Assembly: GCF_902825225.1 (NCBI RefSeq)
Contig: NZ_CADEAK010000007.1
Location: 45,690 to 109,689, forward strand
Source: Bartonella vinsonii subsp. berkhoffii ATCC 51672
GTDB lineage: Bacteria; Pseudomonadota; Alphaproteobacteria; Rhizobiales; Rhizobiaceae
Direction of reading: 5' to 3'
Length of the DNA: 64,000 nucleotides
Numbering within the stretch: position 1 is the stretch's first letter; each line of letters starts with the position of its first letter. Shown piece after piece: positions 51,762-59,133 of this stretch. The position numbers and the translations under genes are program-made. The notes under the pieces were generated by a model. The model was not told the DNA's origin and did no database searches. It was given only the letters and a program-made list of their open reading frames with translations.

Positions 51762-52447
51762 AGAGGTATGAAATACAATTACCCTTAAATTTTTCTTATA
51801 ATTCAACTTTCCAATTTGATGATTTGGTCGTAACGGAAAGCAATCGTATGGCTTTTCAGCTTATTGATCATTGGCCAAACTGGGTTTTACCTATCGCAAT
51901 TTTGGTTGGAGAAGAGGGATCTGGAAAAACCCATTTTTCTAGCTTATGGGCGCAAAAAGCTAAAGCTTTAGTTCTTCCTCGCAATGAAATTGATCAAGCT
52001 ATTGCTATGGCTTCTTCAGGAAGATCTTTTTTAATTGAGGATATTGATACGGGTGAAATCAATGAGACAGGGCTTTTCCACTTAATTAATAGCGTTAAGC
52101 AAGCAAATCTTGATGCATGTCAAGCTACTTTGTTGATAACTGCACGTACAGTACCTTCCGTGTGGAATTTAAAATTAAATGATTTAAAGAGCCGTCTTAA
52201 TTCGGTGATGTTGGTTGAAATTAATCAACCTGATGATGCATTGTTAACAACTGTCGCTTTTAAACTTTTTTCTGATAGACAGATCATTGTCCATCCAGAC
52301 ACTGTTTACTATCTTGTAAGCCGTTGTGAGCGTTCTTTATTTTCATTGAAGCGTGTTATCGATTCTGTTGATCAATTAGCATTACAAAGGAAAAGAAAAA
52401 TAACGCGTGCTGTTATTGGTGAAGTTCTTAATAGGCAAATACAATAA
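51758..52447 (+). CDS. hdaA: DnaA-related regulatory AAA+ protein HdaA
   Basis: Homologue of Hda, which with the sliding clamp stimulates DnaA-ATP hydrolysis and so limits re-initiation of replication. The 229 residues begin with a clamp-binding-like stretch (QLPLNFSYNSTF). They continue with a DnaA-type Walker A, VGEEGSGKTHFSSLWAQKA, and a Walker B-like SFLIEDIDTGE, and lack the DnaA DNA-binding domain. Coupled to the permease by a 4-bp overlap. Together with cckA and cpdR it makes this window rich in cell-cycle control. Confidence 0.9.
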   Translation: MKRYEIQLPLNFSYNSTFQFDDLVVTESNRMAFQLIDHWPNWVLPIAILVGEEGSGKTHFSSLWAQKAKALVLPRNEIDQAIAMASSGRSFLIEDIDTGEINETGLFHLINSVKQANLDACQATLLITARTVPSVWNLKLNDLKSRLNSVMLVEINQPDDALLTTVAFKLFSDRQIIVHPDTVYYLVSRCERSLFSLKRVIDSVDQLALQRKRKITRAVIGEVLNRQIQ

Positions 52448-52846
52448 ATGCTTTTTTAGCACAGTTCAAATTATCGAATAAAAAATGCTTGTGTTCTGTT
52501 GTTATTATAGTACGAGAGAGGAATGCTGTTATTTCCGTTTTCAGTTTTTGAGGACTTCCTGGAGGTGAAGAAACAGTAATTTTTATGGATTTCTTTTTCG
52601 CATGATGCATTTCTTTTATAATGCACTTTATACATTATTCAAATGGTTTATGGAGAAGTTGTAGCTTCGTTTTTTGGGGGGCTACTATTTCCTTATTTTT
52701 GCTTATTGAATGCGTCATTTAGCAGAAAAAGCTTTAAAAAAATTTTTCTTGTAAAGAAAAACAACAAAATTTAAAAAAAAATGTGTTTTTCTCTTGCACT
52801 TCTGTTGTGAAAATTTTAGGGAATATGCATCATAAATGTAAAATGG
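52448..52846. other. intergenic region between hdaA and tRNA-Pro
   Basis: No convincing gene. A 60-codon minus-strand frame overlaps the hdaA end but has only a weak RBS-like sequence and no recognisable product. A TTGCAC at 52794-52799 could be the -35 box of the tRNA gene; the -10 is unclear. Confidence 0.4.
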
Positions 52847-52923
52847 CGGAGCGTAGCGCAGCCTGGTAGCGCACCTGATTTGGGATCAGGGGGTCGTAGG
52901 TTCGAATCCTATCGCTCCGACCA
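52847..52923 (+). tRNA. tRNA-Pro (anticodon TGG)
   Basis: The acceptor stem CGGAGCG pairs with CGCTCCG. The anticodon stem CCTGA/TCAGG holds the loop TTTGGGA with anticodon TGG. The T-arm is GTAGGTTCGAATCCTAT, and the CCA end is encoded. A run of T's follows closely. Confidence 0.97.
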
Positions 52924-53010
52924 TGTTTTTTTTATATAGGAGAATAGTCCAATTGAATGTGTGATGAGGGATTATTATTCAAGCGTTGGATATTCTGAAG
53001 GAAGATAACC

Positions 53011-53316
53011 ATGATCGCACGTATTTATAGTCCTGCGAAGACGGCGATGCAGTCAGGTAAGAGAAATACTGGTTTTTGGATTTTACAATATGAGCCGTTG
53101 CAGGCAAAAATGCTTGAACCTTTTATGGGATATACGGCGACATCTGACATGAATAATCAGGTGAGAATTCATTTTAATAAGAAGGAAGAGGCAATTGCTT
53201 TTGCGCATAAGAATGCTATTCCTTATCGTATAGAAAAGAGACATAGATCGATTCGACGTGCTGTTTCTTATTCTGATAATTTTCGCAGTGATAGACAGCT
53301 ATCTTGGACACATTGA
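53011..53316 (+). CDS. NDUFS4-like complex I accessory subunit
   Basis: A 101-residue protein of the ETC complex I NDUFS4 (18 kDa) family, found in alphaproteobacteria and mitochondria. It shows the family flow MIARIYSPAKTAMQSGKRNT, then WILQYEPLQAK and a C-terminal aromatic/basic end. It is expected to sit on the peripheral arm of NADH:quinone oxidoreductase; the nuo operon is not in this window. The ATG follows AAGGAAGATAACC. It lies between two tRNA genes. Confidence 0.9.
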   Translation: MIARIYSPAKTAMQSGKRNTGFWILQYEPLQAKMLEPFMGYTATSDMNNQVRIHFNKKEEAIAFAHKNAIPYRIEKRHRSIRRAVSYSDNFRSDRQLSWTH

Positions 53317-53354
53317 GTTAAGAATGCTCTTTTGAATTGAGGAAATGATCAGTT

Positions 53355-53431
<77 letters not shown>

Positions 53432-54089
53432 TTTTTAAGTAAAATTAATAGATTATTCAAAAGTTCGGGAATTTTGATTACATTGATTCTTTTAACTTAT
53501 TTTCAGTCTATCCCGAACCTTTTTGAAGCTTTTTCATTGTTTCTATTTCTGGTTGTTTTCTCTATGTTTCTTTTTGTAGAGAAAGATATTGCGCTATCTT
53601 CAGTTTAATTAAGAACTCGCTTTCATTTTTGAAGCTGTAGCGCCAGCATTATCTTTATACTTACTGTTTCTTTTTTTAATTTTTATGTACTGTTTTTAAT
53701 CTCTGCTGCATTGCAGTTTTATATCAGACAGTTTTGGCAAAAAATCCAGTAGGAATGAAAAAATTATCAAGAAAAATCTCTTATCTTAAGAGATAACAGT
53801 ACTCTTGAGAAAAGAAGCAGATGTTTGTCGTAAAATCATTACAACTAAATCTTTTGATTCGTTAGGCTGTGGAATCATAGACATGTTTGTAAGATTATTG
53901 AATAGTTCTTCATAATAGGATTTAGAAGTATTCAAAAATTTTTTAAAAGTGATTAGAGAAAGGGAAAGCAAAAAAATACCCCGCTGTAGAGGCATAATTC
54001 GAAATCCTATTCCCACACTTTTATTCACGCATCCCTCACTTTAAAAAATACATTTAGAATCAGTAAATTACGTGAAGTTTAAAAGCGCA
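53432..54089. other. 658-bp low-coding stretch between tRNA-Arg and tRNA-Val
   Basis: Mostly AT-rich and probably degraded. GTTCGGGA (53463-53470) and TCCCGAAC (53511-53518) form an 8-bp inverted repeat with a 40-nt loop ahead of a T-run, which could end the tRNA-Arg transcript. One short minus-strand frame is listed separately. Confidence 0.4.
53786..54028 (-). CDS. short hypothetical protein, doubtful
   Basis: An 80-codon frame starting at a GTG with GAGGGATGC just upstream. The predicted product has a hydrophobic stretch (IFLLSLSLITF) and no recognised family. It may be a small real protein, a remnant, or chance; listed because of the RBS-like start in an otherwise empty 650-bp stretch. 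Confidence 0.25.
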   Translation of the reverse strand: MNKSVGIGFRIMPLQRGIFLLSLSLITFKKFLNTSKSYYEELFNNLTNMSMIPQPNESKDLVVMILRQTSASFLKSTVIS

Positions 54090-54164
<75 letters not shown>

Positions 54165-54262
54165 ATTCAATGACGTTGCATACACCACATAGAATTACAA
54201 ACGTCAATGCCTAATTTAGTTTTCTCTTTAATTAGGCGTGAATATCTTAGAAAAATGTTCTC

Positions 54263-54625
54263 TTAAGCAGCTATAAGTATTTTTTCAACCTCATTAACGA
54301 GCTCACGCAAGTGAAATGGTTTAGAAAGTACTTTTGCGTCAGGGGGAGCATCACTATTTGAATTGAGTGCAACTGCTGCAAAGCCTGTAATGAACATTAC
54401 TCGTAAATCAGGATCAATTTCAGTCGCGCGTCGTGCCAGTTCAATTCCATCCATTTCTGGCATCACAATATCAGTCAGGAGAAGGGAAAAGGGTTCTTCT
54501 TGTAAACGTTCATATGCGCTAGCACCATTATCGAAATCGGCAACTTCGTAGCCTGCACGTTCTAAGGCTTTTGCTAGAAAGCGACGCATATCGTTATCAT
54601 CTTCTGCGAGCAGGATTCGTTTCAT
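54263..54625 (-). CDS. cpdR: cell-cycle response regulator CpdR
   Basis: Single-domain receiver of 120 residues. The phosphoryl site is the Asp in LLLTDIVMPEMDG, with an acidic pair in ILLAEDDNDMRRFL and the conserved Lys in VLSKPFHLRELV. In Caulobacter and Rhizobiales CpdR, dephosphorylated, primes ClpXP for CtrA degradation; it receives phosphate from CckA via ChpT. The start is the ATG at 54625 (MKRILLAEDD) with GGAAC upstream; 14 extra in-frame codons precede it. It has no output domain, consistent with CpdR. Confidence 0.93.
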   Translation of the reverse strand: MKRILLAEDDNDMRRFLAKALERAGYEVADFDNGASAYERLQEEPFSLLLTDIVMPEMDGIELARRATEIDPDLRVMFITGFAAVALNSNSDAPPDAKVLSKPFHLRELVNEVEKILIAA

Positions 54626-55294
54626 GATTATGTTCCAATAGCTCCATTCATCAGAGTTTTTTGCCACATCAATTATACAATAGAGAGTATTTATAAAAAA
54701 GATGATAAAATCCTCATAATTGAAATGAATAGCAAAATGGTTAATTCTTACATTTTGTCAAGAATACAGCATATTAGTTGTGAGTTCGTTAAATTCGAAA
54801 TGTATGTGACATTGAAAGAAAGAAGTTAAGTGCGATTAATCGTAATTTGTATTTCTTTTTTTCATTTTGGTTAGAGCTCCTATAAGAGTATTCACTTGAG
54901 AGACTATCTTAGGAAATCAGAGGGATATTATATTCATTCACTCTTTTTGAATATATACGGGAAGGTAGAGTTTATGGCTATTTGTTTTCTGTATTTTTAC
55001 GGATGTACATTGTAAATGTACAGAGTTTGTTTCTAGAGTATTAGCTTTAAATGGATAAAAATCATCATCTCTCTATACTATAACATAAGAATAAAATTTT
55101 TAATAACATACTAGAAATAAAATCTTAATATGTTTTAAGAGCTACATGATATTATCTTAACATAAAACTCTTAAATTTGACAATATTATAAGTAAAGATC
55201 TCACTTTGAGTTTTTTTATAGCATTCATGAAGTTTTGCGAAAAGATTTTTTATATAAAAAGCAATTTCTCTTTATCCATTAAATTATGGTTTTA
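54626..55294. other. non-coding region between the hydrolase-like gene and cpdR
   Basis: About 670 bp, very AT-rich, without a credible gene. It contains the cpdR promoter and a notable 19-bp palindrome at 55004-55022, listed separately. Confidence 0.4.
55004..55022. promoter_or_regulatory. 19-bp palindrome, possible operator
   Basis: TGTACATT (55004-55011) and AATGTACA (55015-55022) are perfect inverted arms around GTA. The size and symmetry suit a dimeric regulator site. It lies about 380 bp upstream of cpdR and 270 bp from the stop of the hydrolase-like gene, so its target is unclear. Confidence 0.4.
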
Positions 55295-56212
55295 TTAAAA
55301 AAGATGACTTTCATTGGGAATAAATGCATCAAATGCAGCCCAAAATTGTTTTTTGTAGTCTTCTTCATGCATGATTGTATCAAGGTTAGCACCTGTGATG
55401 GTAATACACTCTGTCAAACGTATCTGTTGACATAATTGTTGCACTTCAATGTTGTTCGCAATATTGTTTTGATTGGCGAGAATAAACAGTGTTGGGATTT
55501 GTAAATGCCCAAGAAATATATTTTTTTTCATAGAATCAATGGCATTAAGTACTGATGTCATCCATTGGGATGTTGGATTCTTGATAAAGGGAAAAGGAGT
55601 GTTGTAAGTGCGCTCCAATTGTCTATTTTTTTGTTGTGTTTGTTTGAGTTTTTTCCCACCTTTAGCCGGTAAGAATCCAAGACCTATATCAGTAAGAAGC
55701 TGTGTTAATTTATGTTGAAAACCATTCGTTTTATTGCCAAATGGAGCAAAAAGGGGAGAAACACAGAGCATTCTCTTAAACTGATGATTAATGAGATCCA
55801 GCCCGCTAAGGGCAATCAATCCACCTATACCATAGGTTAACATGTAGTAAGGTGATGGACAATTAGGATAAACAACATTTTTAAGAAATTCATCTAAGTC
55901 ATTAATATTATTATTAATATCAAAATAATGATATCTGCTTTGTTTTTTTGTATTAGAAGGTGATTTTTTTCCACCAAACCAGTCAAATATTGCTGTATGA
56001 AAGCAGCGTTTAGAAATTTCATTCATTGGTAAAAAATATTCTTCTAAAGAATCCGCATACCTTTCGAGAATAACGACTGTTCCTTTGGATTTTCTTATTT
56101 CAGGATGCGTTATCGCAAAACGAATTTCGCGATCAATAGCGGTTTTAAGGGAGTTATTCCAGATATGAGGAGGAATGGAATTCCAGTTTGTGCAATAAAT
56201 AGGTGTTTCCAA
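55295..56212 (-). CDS. alpha/beta-hydrolase-like protein lacking the nucleophile Ser
   Basis: A 305-residue protein resembling the PldB/lysophospholipase hydrolases of Rhizobiales: VVILERYADSLEEYFLPMNEI near residue 46, FDWFGGKKS, the elbow region at about residue 143, then PTLFILANQNNI and a late ITGANLDTIMHE. The elbow reads LTYGIGGLIAL where GHSMGG-type sequence is expected, so Gly replaces the catalytic Ser. It may be non-catalytic or be decaying, though the frame is intact. No signal peptide. It is divergent from hsp20. Confidence 0.7.
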   Translation of the reverse strand: METPIYCTNWNSIPPHIWNNSLKTAIDREIRFAITHPEIRKSKGTVVILERYADSLEEYFLPMNEISKRCFHTAIFDWFGGKKSPSNTKKQSRYHYFDINNNINDLDEFLKNVVYPNCPSPYYMLTYGIGGLIALSGLDLINHQFKRMLCVSPLFAPFGNKTNGFQHKLTQLLTDIGLGFLPAKGGKKLKQTQQKNRQLERTYNTPFPFIKNPTSQWMTSVLNAIDSMKKNIFLGHLQIPTLFILANQNNIANNIEVQQLCQQIRLTECITITGANLDTIMHEEDYKKQFWAAFDAFIPNESHLF

Positions 56213-56353
56213 TTGACAACTTTTATAGTGTATTTTGCGACTTAGTGCAAAGTGAAATAATGAAAGGATCGCTCTTTATATCATGATAAAGAAGGGTTAA
56301 GAAACAGTTATGTTGCTTTTTTTGTATTTTTTACGAATTCAAGCACAAAAGAG

Positions 56354-56384
56354 TTGACATAGAGCAGAGCAATTACCAGATAAT
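56354..56384 (+). promoter_or_regulatory. candidate promoter of hsp20
   Basis: TTGACA at 56354-56359 and GATAAT at 56379-56384, spaced 19 bp. Initiation some 7 bases on would start the RNA near GGTCGCC at 56391, giving a leader of about 96 nt before the hsp20 ATG. Confidence 0.5.
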
Positions 56385-56390
56385 TAATGT

Positions 56391-56486
56391 GGTCGCCACT
56401 CTGGGGCCGCTGGTTCACGAGCAAGTTTGCTCTTTGGAACTTTGTGAGCCAATTTCATTATAGTCGCTCTAAAGGAGGGCAATGTT
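56391..56486 (+). promoter_or_regulatory. ROSE-like RNA thermometer leader of hsp20
   Basis: The leader folds on paper into stacked hairpins. GGTTCAC (56412-56418) pairs with GTGAGCC (56444-56450), enclosing GAGCA/TGCTC (56419-56423/56428-56432). A 3' hairpin has TCGCTCT (56464-56470) against the Shine-Dalgarno GGAGGG (56474-56479), with an AAA loop and a G-G opposition. The U(U/C)GCU element pairing with the SD is the hallmark of ROSE thermometers before rhizobial small heat-shock genes. Melting at high temperature would expose the RBS. Confidence 0.75.
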
Positions 56487-56975
56487 ATGCGTCAAGTAGA
56501 TTTTTCACCATTTTATCGTTCAACGGTAGGTTTTGACCATCTTTTTAACTGGTTTGATTCTAGAACAAAACCAGACGATATTTCTTCATATCCACCATAT
56601 AATATTGAGCGTTTAACTGAAGATTCTTATAGAGTTTCTATGGCTGTTGCTGGTTTTTCTCAAGATGAAATTGATATAGAAACGCATTGTAATCAGCTAA
56701 TCATTAAGGGTGAGAGAAAACCTGATAACGATGACGAAGAGCGAGAATTCCTTTATCGAGGGATTGCTTCGCGTGCTTTTGAACGGCGTTTTCATTTGGC
56801 TGATCATGTTAAGGTTATTGGAGCAGAGCTTTGTGATGGACTTCTTCATATTCAGCTTAAAAGAGAAATGCCGGCTGAGCTAAAGCCAAAAAAGATAGCT
56901 GTACAGACATTATCATCTGCTATGAAAAATGATAATAATAACCATAATATGCGTAAAGCGAGTTTAGAAGCTTAA
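56487..56975 (+). CDS. hsp20: small heat-shock protein, Hsp20/IbpA family
   Basis: ATP-independent holdase chaperone of 162 residues. The alpha-crystallin domain spans about residues 37-138: YNIERLTEDSYRVSMAVAG, the edge strand LIIKGERKP, FLYRGIASRAFERRFHLADHV and LCDGLLHIQLKREMP. The N-terminus (FSPFYRSTVGFDHLFNWF) is typical of rhizobial class A sHsps and IbpA. It is preceded by a ROSE-like thermosensor and followed by a GC-rich terminator, so it is a self-contained heat-shock unit. Confidence 0.95.
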   Translation: MRQVDFSPFYRSTVGFDHLFNWFDSRTKPDDISSYPPYNIERLTEDSYRVSMAVAGFSQDEIDIETHCNQLIIKGERKPDNDDEEREFLYRGIASRAFERRFHLADHVKVIGAELCDGLLHIQLKREMPAELKPKKIAVQTLSSAMKNDNNNHNMRKASLEA

Positions 56976-57016
56976 AAAACAGAATAATAATCAATTCTTT
57001 TAATATAGCAGGCTAA

Positions 57017-57040
57017 CGCGAGGCTTTTGTCTCGCGTTTT
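57017..57040 (+). terminator. intrinsic terminator of hsp20
   Basis: CGCGAG (57017-57022) and CTCGCG (57031-57036) flank an 8-nt loop and are followed by TTTT, 42 bp after the hsp20 stop. Confidence 0.8.
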
Positions 57041-57111
57041 CTTATCCTTTCTATTAAAAGAAAAACTATGTAGATAAAAACTCTTTCTTCCCAATTTATG
57101 ATAATACTCTA

Positions 57112-57630
57112 TTGGATCAGAATCAAGCGGGCATTGAAGATCTAGGCGATGCTATCAATCATCTCTCCAACCATATGGCGGCAAAAGCCAGTGAAGTGTC
57201 TGATTTTACCAATCGTGCCACCGGTGCGGCAACCATGTTTAAACTCACCGCACGGGAAACAGCGGCTTTTGGCACGGCAATGATTTCTGCGGGGATTGTC
57301 CCTGAAAGTGCAGCACGTGGTTTTAATGCTATGAGTGCCCGCATTCAGGCAGGGGGCAAACATATTGAAGATGCTTTTGCCAATATCGGTCTTTCACGCC
57401 AAAAATTCATGGAAGATTTGGATAAAGATGCTACCGGTACTTTGGTGCGCTTTTTTGATGTTTTAGCCAAATCAGAACAGGGCATGCGTTCTCTGATTGC
57501 CATTGCTGGGCGCGATTTTACAGGTGATTTTGCCAAATTGGTTGGTAATCCAGAATTGTTAGGGCAAGCTTTAGAATATGTGAAAGATCCGCAAGTCTTT
57601 AAAGGCTCTGTAGAGCAAGAGGCGGACAAA
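57112..57630 (+). pseudogene. phage tail tape-measure protein, internal fragment
   Basis: About 170 residues of tape-measure character: DLGDAINHLSNHMAAKASEV, FKLTARETAAFGTAMISAGI, then FNAMSARIQAGGKHIEDAF and FFDVLAKSEQGMRSLIAIAG. There is no start codon with an RBS, and the reading frame stays open a little upstream of 57112, so the 5' part of a large gene is missing. The 3' part is cut at about 57630, where a Mu-like end begins; the frame runs on to a chance stop at 57678. It is a remnant of an older prophage or a hybrid junction. Confidence 0.75.
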
Positions 57631-57763
57631 TGTAGTTTGACACTAGGTTTTATACTAAGTGGGAAGAGGTGGGATTAGGTAGGAATACGTGGTAATTTAT
57701 TGTTTTTATGGATATTTTTTACCATTAAATGCGCGTTTTATCAAAATCTATTTTGACACCTAG
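57631..57763. repeat. left-end repeat cluster of the Mu-like prophage
   Basis: Two copies of TTTGACAC(C)TAG lie at 57636-57646 and 57752-57763. Between them four 10-bp tandem units run from 57657 to 57696: AAGTGGGAAG, AGGTGGGATT, AGGTAGGAAT and ACGTGGTAAT. Mu uses repeated transposase sites at its ends (L1-L3), so these are candidate transposase-binding sites. This is inference from position and repetition. Confidence 0.55.
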
Positions 57764-57824
57764 AATTGCAAAAAAGAGCGAAAATCAGAAAAAAGTGCGT
57801 TTCAAAAGTAAAAATGAGAGAAAG

Positions 57825-57875
57825 CTTTGAAAGGTCTTTGAAAATGCTTTGAAAAATTTTAAAAAGTCTGTGAAA
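57825..57875. repeat. 11-bp-phased CTTTGAAA array
   Basis: CTTTGAAA occurs at 57825-57832, 57836-57843 and 57847-57854, exactly 11 bp apart, and CTGTGAAA at 57868-57875 continues nearly in phase. The array lies in a gene-free A/T-rich stretch between the prophage end and the repressor gene. It could be a protein-binding or bending array. No gene is present from 57679 to 58091. Confidence 0.5.
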
Positions 57876-58091
57876 GCCCAGAAAACCGCCTTTTAAGCCC
57901 TTTTGAAAAAAATGAAACAAAAAGTGAAACCAGCTCAAAAATCAGCCAAAAATGACCAAAAAAGCAAAAAAGATTTTCATCTATTGATGATTATCTATTT
58001 TTAGAGGTAATATATACTTATTAATCAAATGGTTATATTATTTTTTTAATGTAAAAAGATTTTCATATTGATTTTTCATATTAAAGGGGCA

Positions 58092-58619
58092 TTAAGCCGT
58101 ATCTTGTGTAGTTTCTAGATGTACTCTTTCAGCCTCTATTTGACGCTTTAAATGCAATTTTAGAAGAGGCAAAGTAAGTTCCACTTCTTCACTGTCGTTT
58201 ATGTTTTGAACAAGCTCTTGCAACTTTTTATAAAGCTCTGCCGCTAATTCCGCTATCTCTTCAGGGGGGAGTTTTATTTTTGCATCGCGATAGGTTGTAT
58301 AAGCCACGCGGCCGAGCTTTTTCATGAGCCCAGCAGGAATGGTAGGTGGAGAGATATTGAAAGCCCGAGCCATCATCATGTCTATAAACATCGCATCTTC
58401 ACCAGTTAAAAGCCAATTCAGGTTCACTCCAAATTTTTCCTTATATGCTGATAAAACTGTTGCGTCTGGAGTTCTGTCACCGCGTTCGTAATTTCCGAGT
58501 CCCTGAATACTGATACCAATTTTAAGAGAAAATATATCACGAGATAAGCCCACAAGCTTTCTAACTTCTGTGAGTCGTTTTGCTAATGCGGTTTTGGGCT
58601 CATTTTTTTGTCGTTTCAT
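58092..58619 (-). CDS. phage repressor-like HTH (XRE) protein
   Basis: A 175-residue DNA-binding protein. An N-terminal XRE-type helix-turn-helix (about residues 12-66) reads LTEVRKLVGLSRDIFSLKIG, then IQGLGNYERGDRTPDATVLSAY, and is followed by NLNWLLTGEDAMF. The C-terminal half is helical (ELAAELYKKLQELVQNI) and is not a peptidase domain, so a LexA/CI-style self-cleavage is not supported. By position, opposite to the early genes and next to the operator, it is the prophage maintenance repressor. Confidence 0.85.
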   Translation of the reverse strand: MKRQKNEPKTALAKRLTEVRKLVGLSRDIFSLKIGISIQGLGNYERGDRTPDATVLSAYKEKFGVNLNWLLTGEDAMFIDMMMARAFNISPPTIPAGLMKKLGRVAYTTYRDAKIKLPPEEIAELAAELYKKLQELVQNINDSEEVELTLPLLKLHLKRQIEAERVHLETTQDTA

Positions 58620-58622
58620 ATT

Positions 58623-58671
58623 ACAAATGTTTACAAATGGGGTTGACTAATATCCCATTTGTAGATATACC
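58623..58671 (+). promoter_or_regulatory. early promoter and operator of the prophage
   Basis: TACAAATGGG (58632-58641) and CCCATTTGTA (58654-58663) are perfect 10-bp inverted arms flanking TTGACT (58643-58648). TATACC (58666-58671) sits 17 bp further on, forming a -35/-10 pair for the early genes. A further ACAAATG (58623-58629) lies beside the repressor start. Repressor binding here would block the early promoter and touch its own. Confidence 0.65.
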
Positions 58672-58766
58672 TCATATTACCGTCTGTTAAAAAAGACAGT
58701 TATTACACAAAGAACCCCACAAAAGACGGATGGTTGCAGCATCCGTTTGAAGCAGGAGCGAAAGTT

Positions 58767-59060
58767 ATGACTCTCACACAAACATGGGATCGCCATAGTA
58801 TTTTAGCCGAGCTACGCCGCCGTAATATGACCTTGGCGGAGCTCGCGAAAGCTTATCAAATACCGTCATCCAGTGTCAAAAACATTTGGACACGGCCTAA
58901 TGAGAAAGCCGAACGTGCCATAGCCGATTTTATCGGTTTGCCCGTCGAGCAGGTTTTTAGCGACCGCTACCCCAAAAGTCGCCGTCGTATTTTCAAAGCA
59001 GCAAAACATGCCAATACGGTTTCGATAAAGCATTCCGCTTTGCGTGGTAACGCTGCTTAA
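58767..59060 (+). CDS. Ner-like early transcription regulator
   Basis: A 97-residue protein of the Ner/Nlp (SfsB-like) helix-turn-helix family: WDRHSILAELRRRNMTLAEL, then IPSSSVKNIWTRPNEKAERAIADFIGLPVEQVF and a basic tail beginning YPKSRRRIF. In Mu, Ner negatively regulates both early and repressor transcription. The start is the ATG at 58767 with GGAG upstream. The leader contains a hairpin, ACGGATG (58726-58732) with CATCCGT (58740-58746). Confidence 0.9.
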   Translation: MTLTQTWDRHSILAELRRRNMTLAELAKAYQIPSSSVKNIWTRPNEKAERAIADFIGLPVEQVFSDRYPKSRRRIFKAAKHANTVSIKHSALRGNAA

Positions 59061-59133
59061 ACTTCGTTACACGGCTTTGCGTTTTTGCGCATTTGCCATG
59101 AATTTAAATACCATAAGATAATAAGGTTTATCA

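Noticed and set aside
52428..52610. 60-codon minus-strand frame at the end of hdaA
   Set aside because: It overlaps hdaA, has only a weak RBS-like sequence and no recognisable product.
57678..58091. Possible CRISPR-like or iteron origin in the repeat-rich stretch before the repressor
   Set aside because: Units are 8-11 bp without spacer-repeat structure and no cas or rep gene is present; better explained as phage end or regulatory sites.
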